A DNA stretch of 64,000 nt, taken from contig NZ_NOYD01000018.1 in assembly GCF_002258315.1 (NCBI RefSeq), positions 224,129 to 288,128 on the forward strand, written 5' to 3'. Position numbers and translations under genes: made by a program. Under the pieces are notes generated by a model that was given only the letters and a program-made list of their open reading frames with translations, searched no databases and had not been told where the DNA came from. The DNA comes from Rhodococcus sp. 06-462-5 (GTDB lineage Bacteria; Actinomycetota; Actinomycetes; Mycobacteriales; Mycobacteriaceae). How positions within the stretch are numbered: the stretch's first letter is position 1; each line of letters starts with the position of its first letter. Below, one piece after another: positions 27,272 through 35,719 of this stretch.

Positions 27272-28744
27272 GTGTCCACACCGGAAATGGAACGCGTCGC
27301 CGATCCTTCCCCGCCCACCCGTCCGACAAGCCCCCGCAGCTGGCGTCCGCTGATCCTGCGGCTGCACTTCTACGCGGGCATCCTCATCGCACCGTTCATC
27401 CTGATTGCCACCATCAGCGGCGGGCTGTACGCCGTCGCACCGACCATCGAACAACTGATGTATCGGGACTACCTCCATGTCGACCCCACCGGCCCGGCCG
27501 TACCGGTGGCGGATCAGATCCGAGCTGCGCAGGCAGAACAACCCGACCTCACCGTCGCCACTGTGCGACCGGCCACCGACCCCGGCGACACCACCCGCGT
27601 GATGTTCACCGACCCGTCTCTCGGTGAGTCGAAGCGGCTGGCCGTCTTCGTCGATCCCTCGACCGCGACGTCCGTGGGCGAGTCGACGGTGTACGGATCC
27701 TCCGGCGCATTGCCTGTGCGCACCTGGATTTCCGAACTCCACCGCCACCTGCACCTGGGCGAGCCCGGTCGCCTCTACAGCGAACTCGCCGCATCGTGGC
27801 TGTGGGTGATCGCGCTCGGCGGGCTCTACCTGTGGGTCGAGCGCTACCGTCGCAACCGCGACAAAGCCAGGCTGTTGACCTTCGACCGAAAGTCCAAAGG
27901 TCGCAACAGGTCTCTCGGTTGGCATGGAGTGGCGGGAATCTGGATCGCCGTAGGCCTGGTATTCCTCTCCGCCACCGGACTCACGTGGTCCACCTACGCG
28001 GGGGAGAACGTCACCGAGCTGCGTTCGGCATTGAGCTGGACCACACCTGCCATCACCGAAACCATCGGCTCTTCCGACGCGGCGACGACCGATCATTCCG
28101 GTCACGGTGGACATTCGATGGAGATGGCGGCCGACGCGTCGACGACCGACAACAATGTCGGACGCATCGATTCGGTCCTCGACATCGCGAAGGCCAACGG
28201 TATCGACGGGGCGGTGGAGGCGTCGATCCCAGCGTCGGACGACGCAGCGTTCGTCGTGGCCGAAACCCGTCAGCCCTGGGTGATGTCGAACAACTCCATC
28301 TCGATCGACGGCAGCACCGGCACGGTCATCGACACCGTGCTCTTCTCCGACTGGCCTCTCGCGGCCAAGCTGGCTGCCTGGGGTATTCAACTGCACATGG
28401 GAACGCTGTTCGGTGTGGCCAATCAGCTTGCCCTGCTTGCCCTTGCAATTGCGCTGGCATCGGTCGTCGTCCGCGGCTACATGATGTGGTGGAAGCGCCG
28501 CCCCACCAAGGCAACCGGTCTCACTGCGGGCCGGCCGCCCCTGCGCGGCAGTCTTCGCCGCATCTCGCCGATCTCCGTTGCCGTACTGGCGGTCGTCGCG
28601 GTCGCCATCGGCTGGTTCGTCCCACTCCTCGGGCTGAGCCTGGTGGCCTTCCTTGCCGTCGATGTCGTGCTCGGCTCGATCCGTCGCGCGCGGACCAGAG
28701 CCGCCGATTCCGCTGCTTCCCACAATGAAAGCGAACTCGCATGA
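27272..28744 (+). CDS. PepSY-associated transmembrane protein
   Basis: 490 aa, GTG start. The first helix LRLHFYAGILIAPFILIATISGGLYAV, with YxGI and two basic residues, is diagnostic of PepSY_TM proteins; three further helices follow, and the PepSY-like extracytoplasmic regions lie at about 60-160 and 250-350. The loop TTDHSGHGGHSMEMAAD (about 270-286) is His/Met-rich and looks like a metal-binding site. Such proteins often carry electrons across the membrane for metal reduction. The following chaperone gene overlaps its stop (ATGA). Confidence 0.85.
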   Translation: MSTPEMERVADPSPPTRPTSPRSWRPLILRLHFYAGILIAPFILIATISGGLYAVAPTIEQLMYRDYLHVDPTGPAVPVADQIRAAQAEQPDLTVATVRPATDPGDTTRVMFTDPSLGESKRLAVFVDPSTATSVGESTVYGSSGALPVRTWISELHRHLHLGEPGRLYSELAASWLWVIALGGLYLWVERYRRNRDKARLLTFDRKSKGRNRSLGWHGVAGIWIAVGLVFLSATGLTWSTYAGENVTELRSALSWTTPAITETIGSSDAATTDHSGHGGHSMEMAADASTTDNNVGRIDSVLDIAKANGIDGAVEASIPASDDAAFVVAETRQPWVMSNNSISIDGSTGTVIDTVLFSDWPLAAKLAAWGIQLHMGTLFGVANQLALLALAIALASVVVRGYMMWWKRRPTKATGLTAGRPPLRGSLRRISPISVAVLAVVAVAIGWFVPLLGLSLVAFLAVDVVLGSIRRARTRAADSAASHNESELA

Positions 28745-29307
28745 ATCTCACCCGTCGCACCTCGACTGTGTTGGCCGCACTGTCGGTCACCGGCCTGATG
28801 CTCACCGGATGCTCCAGCACCGAACCGGCCGCCGCGGCGAAGGAGTCCGATTCCGTCGTCGTCCGCGAGCAATGGGTCAAAGCCGCCGACTCCGGTATGA
28901 CAGCAGCGTTCGCCGAATTGCAGAACACCGGCGACTCCAACGTGCACGTGGTCGGTGCATCGTCACCGGCATCGAGCCGAATGGAACTGCACGAGATGGC
29001 AACCGGGGCTGACGGCGCGATGGTGATGCGTCCCAAGGAGGGCGGCTTCGTCATTCCGGCGGGCGGTACGCACGTGCTCGCCGCGGGCGGCGATCACCTG
29101 ATGCTCATGGATGTCACATCGCCGCTGACTCCCGGAGCCGACGCAGAGTTCACCCTCGAGTTCGAGGATGCGTCGAGCACGACGTTCACAGCCCAGGTCC
29201 GGGACTTCTCCGGTGCCCAGGAGAACTACGAGCCCAGCACCACGGACATGGACATGGACATGAACATGGACGGGTCGGCGACCCCTGCGCCGACACACGG
29301 TGGCTGA
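28741..29307 (+). CDS. PCu(A)C-type copper chaperone lipoprotein
   Basis: 188 aa. Signal peptide with lipobox LTGC (Cys about 24). The PCu(A)C domain has the metal motif: MELHEMATGADGAMVMRP, then GGDHLMLMDV, supplying His and Met ligands. The tail has alternating Met-Asp (TDMDMDMNMDG), probably a further Cu(I)-capturing site. It would hold Cu(I) outside the membrane and pass it to an oxidase or to a detoxifying enzyme. Overlaps PepSY upstream and the peroxidase downstream. Confidence 0.9.
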   Translation: MNLTRRTSTVLAALSVTGLMLTGCSSTEPAAAAKESDSVVVREQWVKAADSGMTAAFAELQNTGDSNVHVVGASSPASSRMELHEMATGADGAMVMRPKEGGFVIPAGGTHVLAAGGDHLMLMDVTSPLTPGADAEFTLEFEDASSTTFTAQVRDFSGAQENYEPSTTDMDMDMNMDGSATPAPTHGG

Positions 29308-30523
29308 GAACGAGAAGCGGTCCCCACGCTCGCTGAGCCGGCGACGCCTCCTCGGTGGAGGCGTCACCGCGCTCGGTGTCGCGGGTGTGGGAGCAGCGAC
29401 CGGTTACGGAATCATCGGCAACCGAGCGGCCGAGACGACCACCGGAGCCGACACGGTGCCGTGGCGCGGCATTCATCAAGCCGGAATCGATACCGTTCCG
29501 CCGCAGGCACACTCGACGTTCGTCGGGTTGAATCTGCAGGATCGCGTCGGGCGCGACGAGCTGATCGGAATCCTGAAGGTCTGGACCGAGGACATCGGAC
29601 GGCTCACTGCCGGTGCACCCGCGCTGGCCGATACCGAAGCCGAACTGGCGCTTCGGCCCGCGCGGCTGACGGTGACCGTCGGACTCGGCCCCGGTGTGTT
29701 CGATGCGATCGGTCTGCCCGATCAGCGGCCGTCGTGGCTGGCACAGCTTCCTGCCTTCGGAATCGACCGTCTGGAACCGGAATTCACCGGTGGAGATCTG
29801 CTGCTGCAGGTGTGCTCGGACGATCCTGTCACCGTCGCACACGCCCTGCGAGTACTCACCAAGAACGTTCGCTCGTTGGTGACGATCGCCTGGATTCAGC
29901 GTGGATTCCGGCGTTCGCGGGGTACGGAGGAATCCGGCACCACGATGCGCAACCTGATGGGTCAGGTCGACGGCACGGTCAATCCGGAGGCAGGAAGTAC
30001 GGACTTCGACGGCCTGGTCTGGGATGACGGTAGCGAGCAGCCCTGGATGCAGAACGGAACGTCGATGGTGTTGCGGCGCATCCGAATCGAGATGGATACC
30101 TGGGACGAACTGGACCGACCCGGCCGGGAACTGTCGGTGGGTCGAACTCTCGATACCGGTGCCCCGCTGACCGGAACCTCCGAGTTCGACGAGGCCGACT
30201 TCGGTGCGACCGATCGATTCGGCATTCCGGTCATCCCTCCGTCCTCGCACATCGCTCGGGCGCGGCACATGCACGACGGTGAGCGAATCTTCCGGCGGGC
30301 CTACAACTACGACGATCCACCGGCCCCGGGAACGCTGTCGAACTCGGGCCTGCTGTTCGCTAGCTATCAGCGGGACGTACTCACCCAGTTCCTCCCGATT
30401 CAGCAGCGACTCGACGAATTCGATGCGCTCAACGAATGGACGACACCCATCGGGTCCGCGGTGTTCGCCGTACTGCCGGGAGTGGTCGACGACGGCTATC
30501 TGGGCCGGACCCTGCTCGAGTGA
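29300..30523 (+). CDS. Tat-exported DyP-type heme peroxidase (EfeB-like)
   Basis: 407 aa, GTG start overlapping the chaperone gene by 8 bp. Twin-arginine signal SRRRLLGGG (13-21). The family motif GQVDG (221-225; the Asp is the distal catalyst) and heme-ligand His in SSHIARAR (about 317) are present. DyP enzymes oxidise dyes, lignin-like phenols or protoporphyrinogen; EfeB also frees iron from heme. Its coupling to copper genes and not to efeU/efeO suggests oxidative defence or metal oxidation (inference). Confidence 0.92.
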   Translation: MAENEKRSPRSLSRRRLLGGGVTALGVAGVGAATGYGIIGNRAAETTTGADTVPWRGIHQAGIDTVPPQAHSTFVGLNLQDRVGRDELIGILKVWTEDIGRLTAGAPALADTEAELALRPARLTVTVGLGPGVFDAIGLPDQRPSWLAQLPAFGIDRLEPEFTGGDLLLQVCSDDPVTVAHALRVLTKNVRSLVTIAWIQRGFRRSRGTEESGTTMRNLMGQVDGTVNPEAGSTDFDGLVWDDGSEQPWMQNGTSMVLRRIRIEMDTWDELDRPGRELSVGRTLDTGAPLTGTSEFDEADFGATDRFGIPVIPPSSHIARARHMHDGERIFRRAYNYDDPPAPGTLSNSGLLFASYQRDVLTQFLPIQQRLDEFDALNEWTTPIGSAVFAVLPGVVDDGYLGRTLLE

Positions 30524-30544
30524 CCGCCCGACACACGGGTGCGC

Positions 30545-31147
30545 TCAGAACGAGGTTGCCAGCGCGACGCCCAGCGCGGTCAGGGTGTCGACGAACTCCA
30601 CTTCGGTGAAGTTCAGATCGCCGCGGAGCCACCGGTCGAGTAGCTCGGTCGTTCCTGCCACCATCAGGACGGTCGCTGCCTCGGCCCGTGGGTTCGCGGG
30701 ATCGGCGTCGAGCACTGCTCGCATCAGCAGTGGTGTGAACGTGTCGACCATCTGTCGGCGTCGGGCCTCGAGTGCGGAGTTCGCCGACGCCGAGGTGTAC
30801 AGCAGGGACGCCCGCGGATCGGCGGTGAGCGCGCGCACCAGAACGGCCGCAGTCTGCCCGACGCGGTCTGCGGTCGAGCCCTGTTCCTGGACAATGGCTT
30901 CGAGAGCAGTTCCCACGGAGTCGATCACGTCGTCGAGGGCGCTCACCAGAATGGCGTCGCGGTCTCCGAAACTTTCGTAGAAGTATCGCTTGGACAGGCC
31001 GGCGCGCGCGCAGATGCCGTCGACCGTGACGGCGGCGACGCCGGACTCCGCAACCACGTCGAGGCAGGCGTCGAGCAGTTTCTCGCGGCGCTCGCGGCGA
31101 CGTTTGTCTGCGGCGACACCTCGGTAGGGACGAACGACCGGCGGCAT
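30545..31147 (-). CDS. TetR-family regulator
   Basis: 200 aa; the ATG at 31147 gives a start MPPVVRPYRG ahead of the HTH (VAAVTVDGICARAGLSKRYFYESFGDRDAIL, about 40-70). The ligand domain has the pattern DPRASLLYTSASANSAL. Convergent with the peroxidase gene, and with the phosphonate oxidoreductase gene upstream in the same direction; it may belong to neither. Its own promoter region carries a repeated ACGGGGGTGT element. Confidence 0.85.
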   Translation of the reverse strand: MPPVVRPYRGVAADKRRRERREKLLDACLDVVAESGVAAVTVDGICARAGLSKRYFYESFGDRDAILVSALDDVIDSVGTALEAIVQEQGSTADRVGQTAAVLVRALTADPRASLLYTSASANSALEARRRQMVDTFTPLLMRAVLDADPANPRAEAATVLMVAGTTELLDRWLRGDLNFTEVEFVDTLTALGVALATSF

Positions 31148-31161
31148 GACTACATCTTGAC

Positions 31162-31222
31162 ACGGGGGTGTGCCCAGTAGTGCCGCGAGCCGAGCAGTGC
31201 GGTGAGCCGAGAACGGGGGTGT
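31162..31222. repeat. Repeated motifs upstream of the TetR gene
   Basis: ACGGGGGTGT occurs at 31162-31171 and 31213-31222. Between them are two imperfect 17-bp tandem units (31179-31195 and 31196-31212, each beginning AGTGC and containing GAGCCGAG). They may be binding sites of the adjacent TetR or a local duplication. Confidence 0.35.
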
Positions 31223-31227
31223 CGGCG

Positions 31228-32349
31228 CTAGACCAGCGTCAGAACGTTGTCCACGTTGGACAACGCCAGACCCATGCTGGTGGTCATGCCGATGCCGGTG
31301 GTGACGGTGACGATGTGCACCCGGTCGACGGGTTGTTCCAACAGGAATTCCGAACCCGGTGCCGAGCAATACGTTCCCTGCCATCGCTCGACGACGTCGA
31401 TGCGGTCGACTCCGAACAGCGTTTTCGCTTCGGCGAGCAACACCTCGAAGCCGTCCTCGCTCTGGAACGGCGACGCGGTGATCTCACGAACGTGTGTGTC
31501 GCCCAGCAGGATCGACCCGTCCGGTTGTGGGGTGTACATCTGGTGCAGGTCGAGTTCGACGTAGCCGGGATACTCGGCCTGCAGGCGGGCAGCGACGTCT
31601 GCAACGGCGGGCAGGTTCTCGAAGCCCGAGTACCTCAGCAGCGACCAGCCGGTGAACAGTGGCGAAGGAAGCGGTGCACGAAGCGGCAGCATGGCGCGCA
31701 TCATGTGCAGTCGGCACCGCACCAGTCCGCCGCGTTCGGCGCTCTCGGGAAACAGACGATCGATGTCGTGGTTGACGGTGACGAACGTGGCACCGGCGTG
31801 CAGGTCGCCGCGGGAGGTACGAACAATTCCCGGCGCGAACGACGTTGCGGCGGTTCGCCAGTGGAAGTCCACCCCGGAGTCGGCGAGCCAGCGTGCGACG
31901 GCAGGAGCGGCGGCGCGTGGGTCCACTTGGACGTCCAGCGGCAGGTACATGCCGCCGACGACATCGGTGTCGGCGAGGGGGAGTCGGTTCAGTACCTCGG
32001 TGCGGTCCAGCAGTTGTACCTGATCCTTGCCCCGCAGTTCGGCGAACTGCTCGAGCACCGCGAGCTCGTCCTCGTGCCGGGCGACGCAGTGCGTTCCCGA
32101 CTCCGCTGCCCAGAAATCTGCTGTGCGGGCGAGATCGAGCCAGTGACTGCGACCGGCTCGGGCGTATTCGAGTGCGGCCCCGGATTGCGCTGTGATGCAG
32201 GCGTGCCCGAAGTTCTGAACCGAGGCGCCTGCGACACGATCGGCATGATCGACCACAGCCACGGTGAGTCCGCGCCGATGGGCGTGATATGCGTGTGCGA
32301 GACCGACGATGCCGGCCCCGACGACCACGACGTCGTATGTCGATGTCAT
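31228..32349 (-). CDS. Phosphonate-associated FAD-dependent oxidoreductase (TIGR03364, HpnW-like)
   Basis: 373 aa, DAO-fold: N-terminal FAD motif VVVVGAGIVGLAHAYHAHRRGL (about 6-27), later GGLVRCRLHMMR and C-terminal TVTTGIGMTTSMGLA. I recognise the family as the FAD oxidoreductase regularly found in phosphonate clusters; related enzymes oxidise 2-aminoethylphosphonate-type amines to phosphonoacetaldehyde. That would feed the PhnX-like hydrolase encoded 0.85 kb away on the other strand, and would replace PhnW transaminase, which is absent here. Transcribed after the PhnF-like regulator gene. Confidence 0.83.
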   Translation of the reverse strand: MTSTYDVVVVGAGIVGLAHAYHAHRRGLTVAVVDHADRVAGASVQNFGHACITAQSGAALEYARAGRSHWLDLARTADFWAAESGTHCVARHEDELAVLEQFAELRGKDQVQLLDRTEVLNRLPLADTDVVGGMYLPLDVQVDPRAAAPAVARWLADSGVDFHWRTAATSFAPGIVRTSRGDLHAGATFVTVNHDIDRLFPESAERGGLVRCRLHMMRAMLPLRAPLPSPLFTGWSLLRYSGFENLPAVADVAARLQAEYPGYVELDLHQMYTPQPDGSILLGDTHVREITASPFQSEDGFEVLLAEAKTLFGVDRIDVVERWQGTYCSAPGSEFLLEQPVDRVHIVTVTTGIGMTTSMGLALSNVDNVLTLV

Positions 32350-32376
32350 GTGGAAAGTCTTTCTGCTGAGGTCATG

Positions 32377-33090
32377 TCAGGCGTCCATGACGGCGGTGAA
32401 GGTCATTCGGTCTCCGCGGTAGAGCGACCGTCGGTGTTCGATGGGAACCCCATCCGTGTCGTAGGAGACACGGCCGAGCAGAAACATCGGTGTCCGGGTG
32501 TCGACGGTGAGCAGTGCGGCTTCCCTGGCATCGGGGAGGACGGTTTCGATGGTGTCGACAACGCGCCCGAAAGCGACTCCCCGTGAAGCTAATTCGGCAT
32601 ACAGCGACGAACGGTGATCGAAACTGTCCTGCAGCCCCGGAATTCGATACGCGGGGATGCGAGTCGTTTCCAGTCCCACTCGGACGTCGCCGGTGGTGAA
32701 GACGCGTTCGAGTTGAACCACTTCCGAACCCACCTCGACTGCGAGTAGATCCGCCAGAACTTCGTCTGCTCGGAACGTCTCCCAGCCGACCAGAATTCGG
32801 GTGGCGCTCATACCCTTCTCGCGCGCGGCCTCGGTGTACGAACCGATCGCCAACGGCAGCACCACCTTGGGCTCGGCAACCACCGTCGCCCGGCCCCGTC
32901 GTTCGATTCGACCGGCCACCAACAGTTCTCGGATGGCCTGACGCAGTGTCTCGCGGGACACGTCGTGTCGATCGGCGAGATCGCGCTCGGAAGGAAACGC
33001 GTCGCCCGCCGACATGCCGTCGAGCATCGCGTCGAGGCTTCTGCGCACGATCTGATGCTTGAGTACGCGAGGTTCGGTGTCCACAACCAT
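32377..33090 (-). CDS. phnF: GntR/HutC-family regulator, PhnF-like
   Basis: 237 aa. Winged helix at about 10-75 (GDAFPSERDLADRHDVSRETLRQAIREL), then a UTRA ligand domain. In M. smegmatis PhnF represses a phosphate/phosphonate importer and binds TGGTATAGACCA-type sites; two such sites lie in the divergent region 33091-33198. So it very likely controls both this gene with the oxidoreductase and the plus-strand phn operon. The ligand is probably a phosphonate or phosphate-related compound. Confidence 0.88.
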   Translation of the reverse strand: MVVDTEPRVLKHQIVRRSLDAMLDGMSAGDAFPSERDLADRHDVSRETLRQAIRELLVAGRIERRGRATVVAEPKVVLPLAIGSYTEAAREKGMSATRILVGWETFRADEVLADLLAVEVGSEVVQLERVFTTGDVRVGLETTRIPAYRIPGLQDSFDHRSSLYAELASRGVAFGRVVDTIETVLPDAREAALLTVDTRTPMFLLGRVSYDTDGVPIEHRRSLYRGDRMTFTAVMDA

Positions 33091-33110
33091 GGACCAACCA
33101 TAGCATCAAT

Positions 33111-33122
33111 TGGTCTAGACCT
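33111..33122. promoter_or_regulatory. PhnF-type operator, copy 1
   Basis: TGGTCTAGACCT, 11 of 12 bases of a perfect palindrome and close to the mycobacterial PhnF site. It lies 20 bp upstream of the regulator gene, consistent with autorepression. Confidence 0.65.
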
Positions 33123-33168
33123 ATTTGTCGTTCGACGTTCACGGTCCGTTCACTCGAGTTCCACGTAA

Positions 33169-33180
33169 TGGTCTATACCA
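33169..33180. promoter_or_regulatory. PhnF-type operator, copy 2
   Basis: TGGTCTATACCA is the exact reverse complement of TGGTATAGACCA, the PhnF recognition dodecamer I recall from M. smegmatis. It sits 18 bp upstream of the first structural gene of the phn operon and 57 bp (centre to centre 58) from copy 1, so the two may act together. Confidence 0.75.
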
Positions 33181-33198
33181 AACGGCAGTCTCTTCCCC

Positions 33199-33897
33199 AT
33201 GCCGAACTCCACCAGCCCGAACACCAACACCCCCGTCGAGCTCGTCGTCCTCGACATGGCAGGAACCACTGTCACCGACGACGGTCTGGTACTCGAATCG
33301 TTCGATGCCGCAGCCACTGCCGTCGGACTCGCCGACGCCGGACCCGAACGCGACGACGCCCGTCGCTACGTCCTGGACACGATGGGGCAGTCCAAGATCG
33401 AGGTGTTCCGGGCACTGTTCGGAACGGAGGACCGCGCCCAGGCAGCCAACCGCGCCTTCGAATCGGCCTACGACGCCCGCATCGACGACGGGGTCTCACC
33501 CGTACCCGGTGCGGCCCAGGCGATCACGAAGCTTCGCGAATCCGGAGTCACCGTCGTACTGACGACCGGATTCTCGGCACCCACCCAGAATCGCATCATC
33601 GACACGCTCGGCTGGCGGGATCTGCCCGACGCATTCCTTGCACCCGGGAGTGCCGGTCGTGGCCGTCCGCACCCCGATCTCGTGCTCTCGGCCGCCCTGC
33701 TCGCCGAGGTGACCGACATTTCCGCGGTCGCCGTCGTCGGTGACACGTCGAGCGACATCCTGTCCGGTCGCCGAGCCGGCGCATCGCTGCTGGTCGGCGT
33801 CCTCACCGGAGCTCACTCCGAGACCCAGCTGCTGGAAGCAGGTGCCACCCACGTGCTCGACAGCGTCGCCGACCTTCCCCCCATCGTTCTGCCCTGA
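33199..33897 (+). CDS. PhnX-like HAD hydrolase (phosphonoacetaldehyde hydrolase-type)
   Basis: 232 aa. HAD motif I is DMAGTTV with nucleophile Asp19; the cap helix MGQSKIEVFRALFG carries Lys66 in the place of the Schiff-base Lys of PhnX; motif II TTGF; motif IV VVGDTSSDI. It belongs to the phosphonatase-like family (TIGR03351) seen in phosphonate loci. The retained Lys suggests real C-P cleavage of phosphonoacetaldehyde to acetaldehyde and phosphate. First gene of the phn operon, 18 bp after an operator. Confidence 0.83.
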   Translation: MPNSTSPNTNTPVELVVLDMAGTTVTDDGLVLESFDAAATAVGLADAGPERDDARRYVLDTMGQSKIEVFRALFGTEDRAQAANRAFESAYDARIDDGVSPVPGAAQAITKLRESGVTVVLTTGFSAPTQNRIIDTLGWRDLPDAFLAPGSAGRGRPHPDLVLSAALLAEVTDISAVAVVGDTSSDILSGRRAGASLLVGVLTGAHSETQLLEAGATHVLDSVADLPPIVLP

Positions 33898-33944
33898 ACA
33901 GCTCTGCCCTGAACATCCACCACACCCCGAACGGACATCACGCC

Positions 33945-34913
33945 ATGATCATCACCTCTCGCCGTCGTGCCGGAACCGCCGCGGCCGTGCTCTCTGCCGC
34001 GGCTCTCGTCGCCGCCGGTTGTTCGAGCTCATCCGAGGGAGCCACCACCGAGCAGGGATTCCCCGAAACCATCGCGCTCGCAGCAATTCCCGCCGAGAAC
34101 TCCACAGACCTGAAAGCCAGCTACGACCCCGTCATCGAGCGGCTGGAGAACGAGACCGGAGCGAGCGTCGAGTTCATCCAGGCCTCGGACTACGCCGGTG
34201 TGGTCGAGGGTCTGATCGCAGGCAACGTCGACATCGCGTTCTTCGGCCCCTTCGCGTACGTCGTCGCCGGAATCAACGGTGCAGAGATGACACCGCTGGG
34301 TGCCGTCGTTCAGGACGAGGGAACTCCTCCCGGCTACCAGTCGTACGGAATAGCGCGTACGGACAATGCATCGGTGAACGGTCTCGCCGACTACGCAGGC
34401 AAGAAGGTCTGCTTCGTCGACCCGAGCTCCACCTCCGGATTCCTCTACCCGACAGCGGGACTCATCGAGGACAACGTCATTCCCTCCGGTTCCGAGGCCG
34501 ACATCTCCGCCGCGATGACCCCGATCTACGCCGGCGGACACGATGCATCGGCGCTGGCCGTCAAAGCGGGAGACTGCGACGCCGGATTCGCGTTCGACAC
34601 CATGGTCGACCGGACGATGATCGACAACGGCGAGCTGGCACCCGGTGAGCTCAAGACCGTGTGGAAGTCCGAGATGATCGCCGGATCGCTCTTCGCAGCC
34701 AACAACGATCTCGGTACCGACGCCATCGCCAAGCTCGAGGACGTCTTCAGCGAGGGTATGAACTCGGATGCCTTCGTCGCCGACGGCATCTGCGCCGAGG
34801 AATGCCGCATCACCGACGAGGACGCCTGGGGCGTCGTCCCCGCCCAGGACAGCGACTACGACGGCGTGCGCCACGTATGCGAGGTCACCGGCTCCGAGAA
34901 GTGCCAGGGCTGA
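33945..34913 (+). CDS. phnD: Phosphonate/phosphite ABC transporter binding lipoprotein
   Basis: 322 aa. Signal peptide with lipobox VAAGC (Cys about 26). Type II periplasmic fold with family signals PAENSTDLKASYDPVIERLE, VDIAFFGPFAYV and the Ser-rich anion site VDPSSTSGFLYPTAGL. It binds phosphonates (or phosphite/phosphate) outside the membrane and delivers them to PhnE. Four Cys near the C-terminus (CAEEC, HVCEVTGSEKC) could form disulfides. Overlaps phnC by one base. Confidence 0.93.
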   Translation: MIITSRRRAGTAAAVLSAAALVAAGCSSSSEGATTEQGFPETIALAAIPAENSTDLKASYDPVIERLENETGASVEFIQASDYAGVVEGLIAGNVDIAFFGPFAYVVAGINGAEMTPLGAVVQDEGTPPGYQSYGIARTDNASVNGLADYAGKKVCFVDPSSTSGFLYPTAGLIEDNVIPSGSEADISAAMTPIYAGGHDASALAVKAGDCDAGFAFDTMVDRTMIDNGELAPGELKTVWKSEMIAGSLFAANNDLGTDAIAKLEDVFSEGMNSDAFVADGICAEECRITDEDAWGVVPAQDSDYDGVRHVCEVTGSEKCQG

Positions 34914-35719
34914 TGATGTCCGCACCGATGGACCGGGGCGATGTGGTGGTCAGCGTTCGCAACGTCACCAAGACGTTCGGATCCACCACTGCGCTCAAGG
35001 ACGTGAATCTCGATGTGCATCACAGTGAGATGCTGGTTCTGCTCGGGCTTTCGGGCTCCGGGAAGTCGACGCTGTTGCGGTGCATCAACGGCCTGCATCC
35101 CGTCACCTCGGGGAGCGTCACTGCACTCGACATTCGCGTCGATCTGGCGAACCGACGCCGGGTGCGCGAACTGCGCCGAGATGTCGGCTTCATCTTTCAG
35201 CACTTCAACCTCGTCGGTCGGTTGAGTTGCCTGGAGAACGTACTCGTGGGAGGCATCGGCCGCCTGTCGATTCCGCGTTACGGCGCAGCCACCTACCCGA
35301 AAGCGATGCGAGAGGAAGCCCGGGCGTGCCTCGACCGAGTCGGGTTGGCGGACTTCGCCGAACGGCGGGCCGACACGCTGTCCGGTGGGCAGCAACAACG
35401 GGTGGCCATCGCACGCACCCTGATGCAGCGTCCACGGATCGTCCTCGCGGACGAACCCGTCGCCTCGCTCGACCCCGAGAACGCGGGCGTGGTGATGGAT
35501 CTGTTGCAGCGGGTGTGCAGCGAGGAGAAGCTGACCGTGGTGTGCACCCTGCATCAGGTCGATCTCGCCCTCGGCTGGGCCCATCGCCTCGTGGGTCTGC
35601 GAGACGGTCGGGTGGTGCTCGATCGACCCGCAGCCGGTCTCGAGCGTGATGACATCATGCCGATCTATCAACGGATCGCGCCCGACCCCGGGAGCATGAC
35701 CACGGTGGCACCGACATGA
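34913..35719 (+). CDS. phnC: Phosphonate ABC transporter ATPase
   Basis: 268 aa from ATGATG (34913/34916). Walker [10 protein letters not shown]-loop FQHFNLV, signature [15 protein letters not shown], Walker [14 protein letters not shown], switch His in TLHQVDLAL. The PhnC pattern ([16 protein letters not shown]) is complete. Start overlaps phnD and stop overlaps phnE, so the whole transporter is one translational unit. Confidence 0.94.
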   Translation: MMSAPMDRGDVVVSVRNVTKTFGSTTALKDVNLDVHHSEMLVLLGLSGSGKSTLLRCINGLHPVTSGSVTALDIRVDLANRRRVRELRRDVGFIFQHFNLVGRLSCLENVLVGGIGRLSIPRYGAATYPKAMREEARACLDRVGLADFAERRADTLSGGQQQRVAIARTLMQRPRIVLADEPVASLDPENAGVVMDLLQRVCSEEKLTVVCTLHQVDLALGWAHRLVGLRDGRVVLDRPAAGLERDDIMPIYQRIAPDPGSMTTVAPT

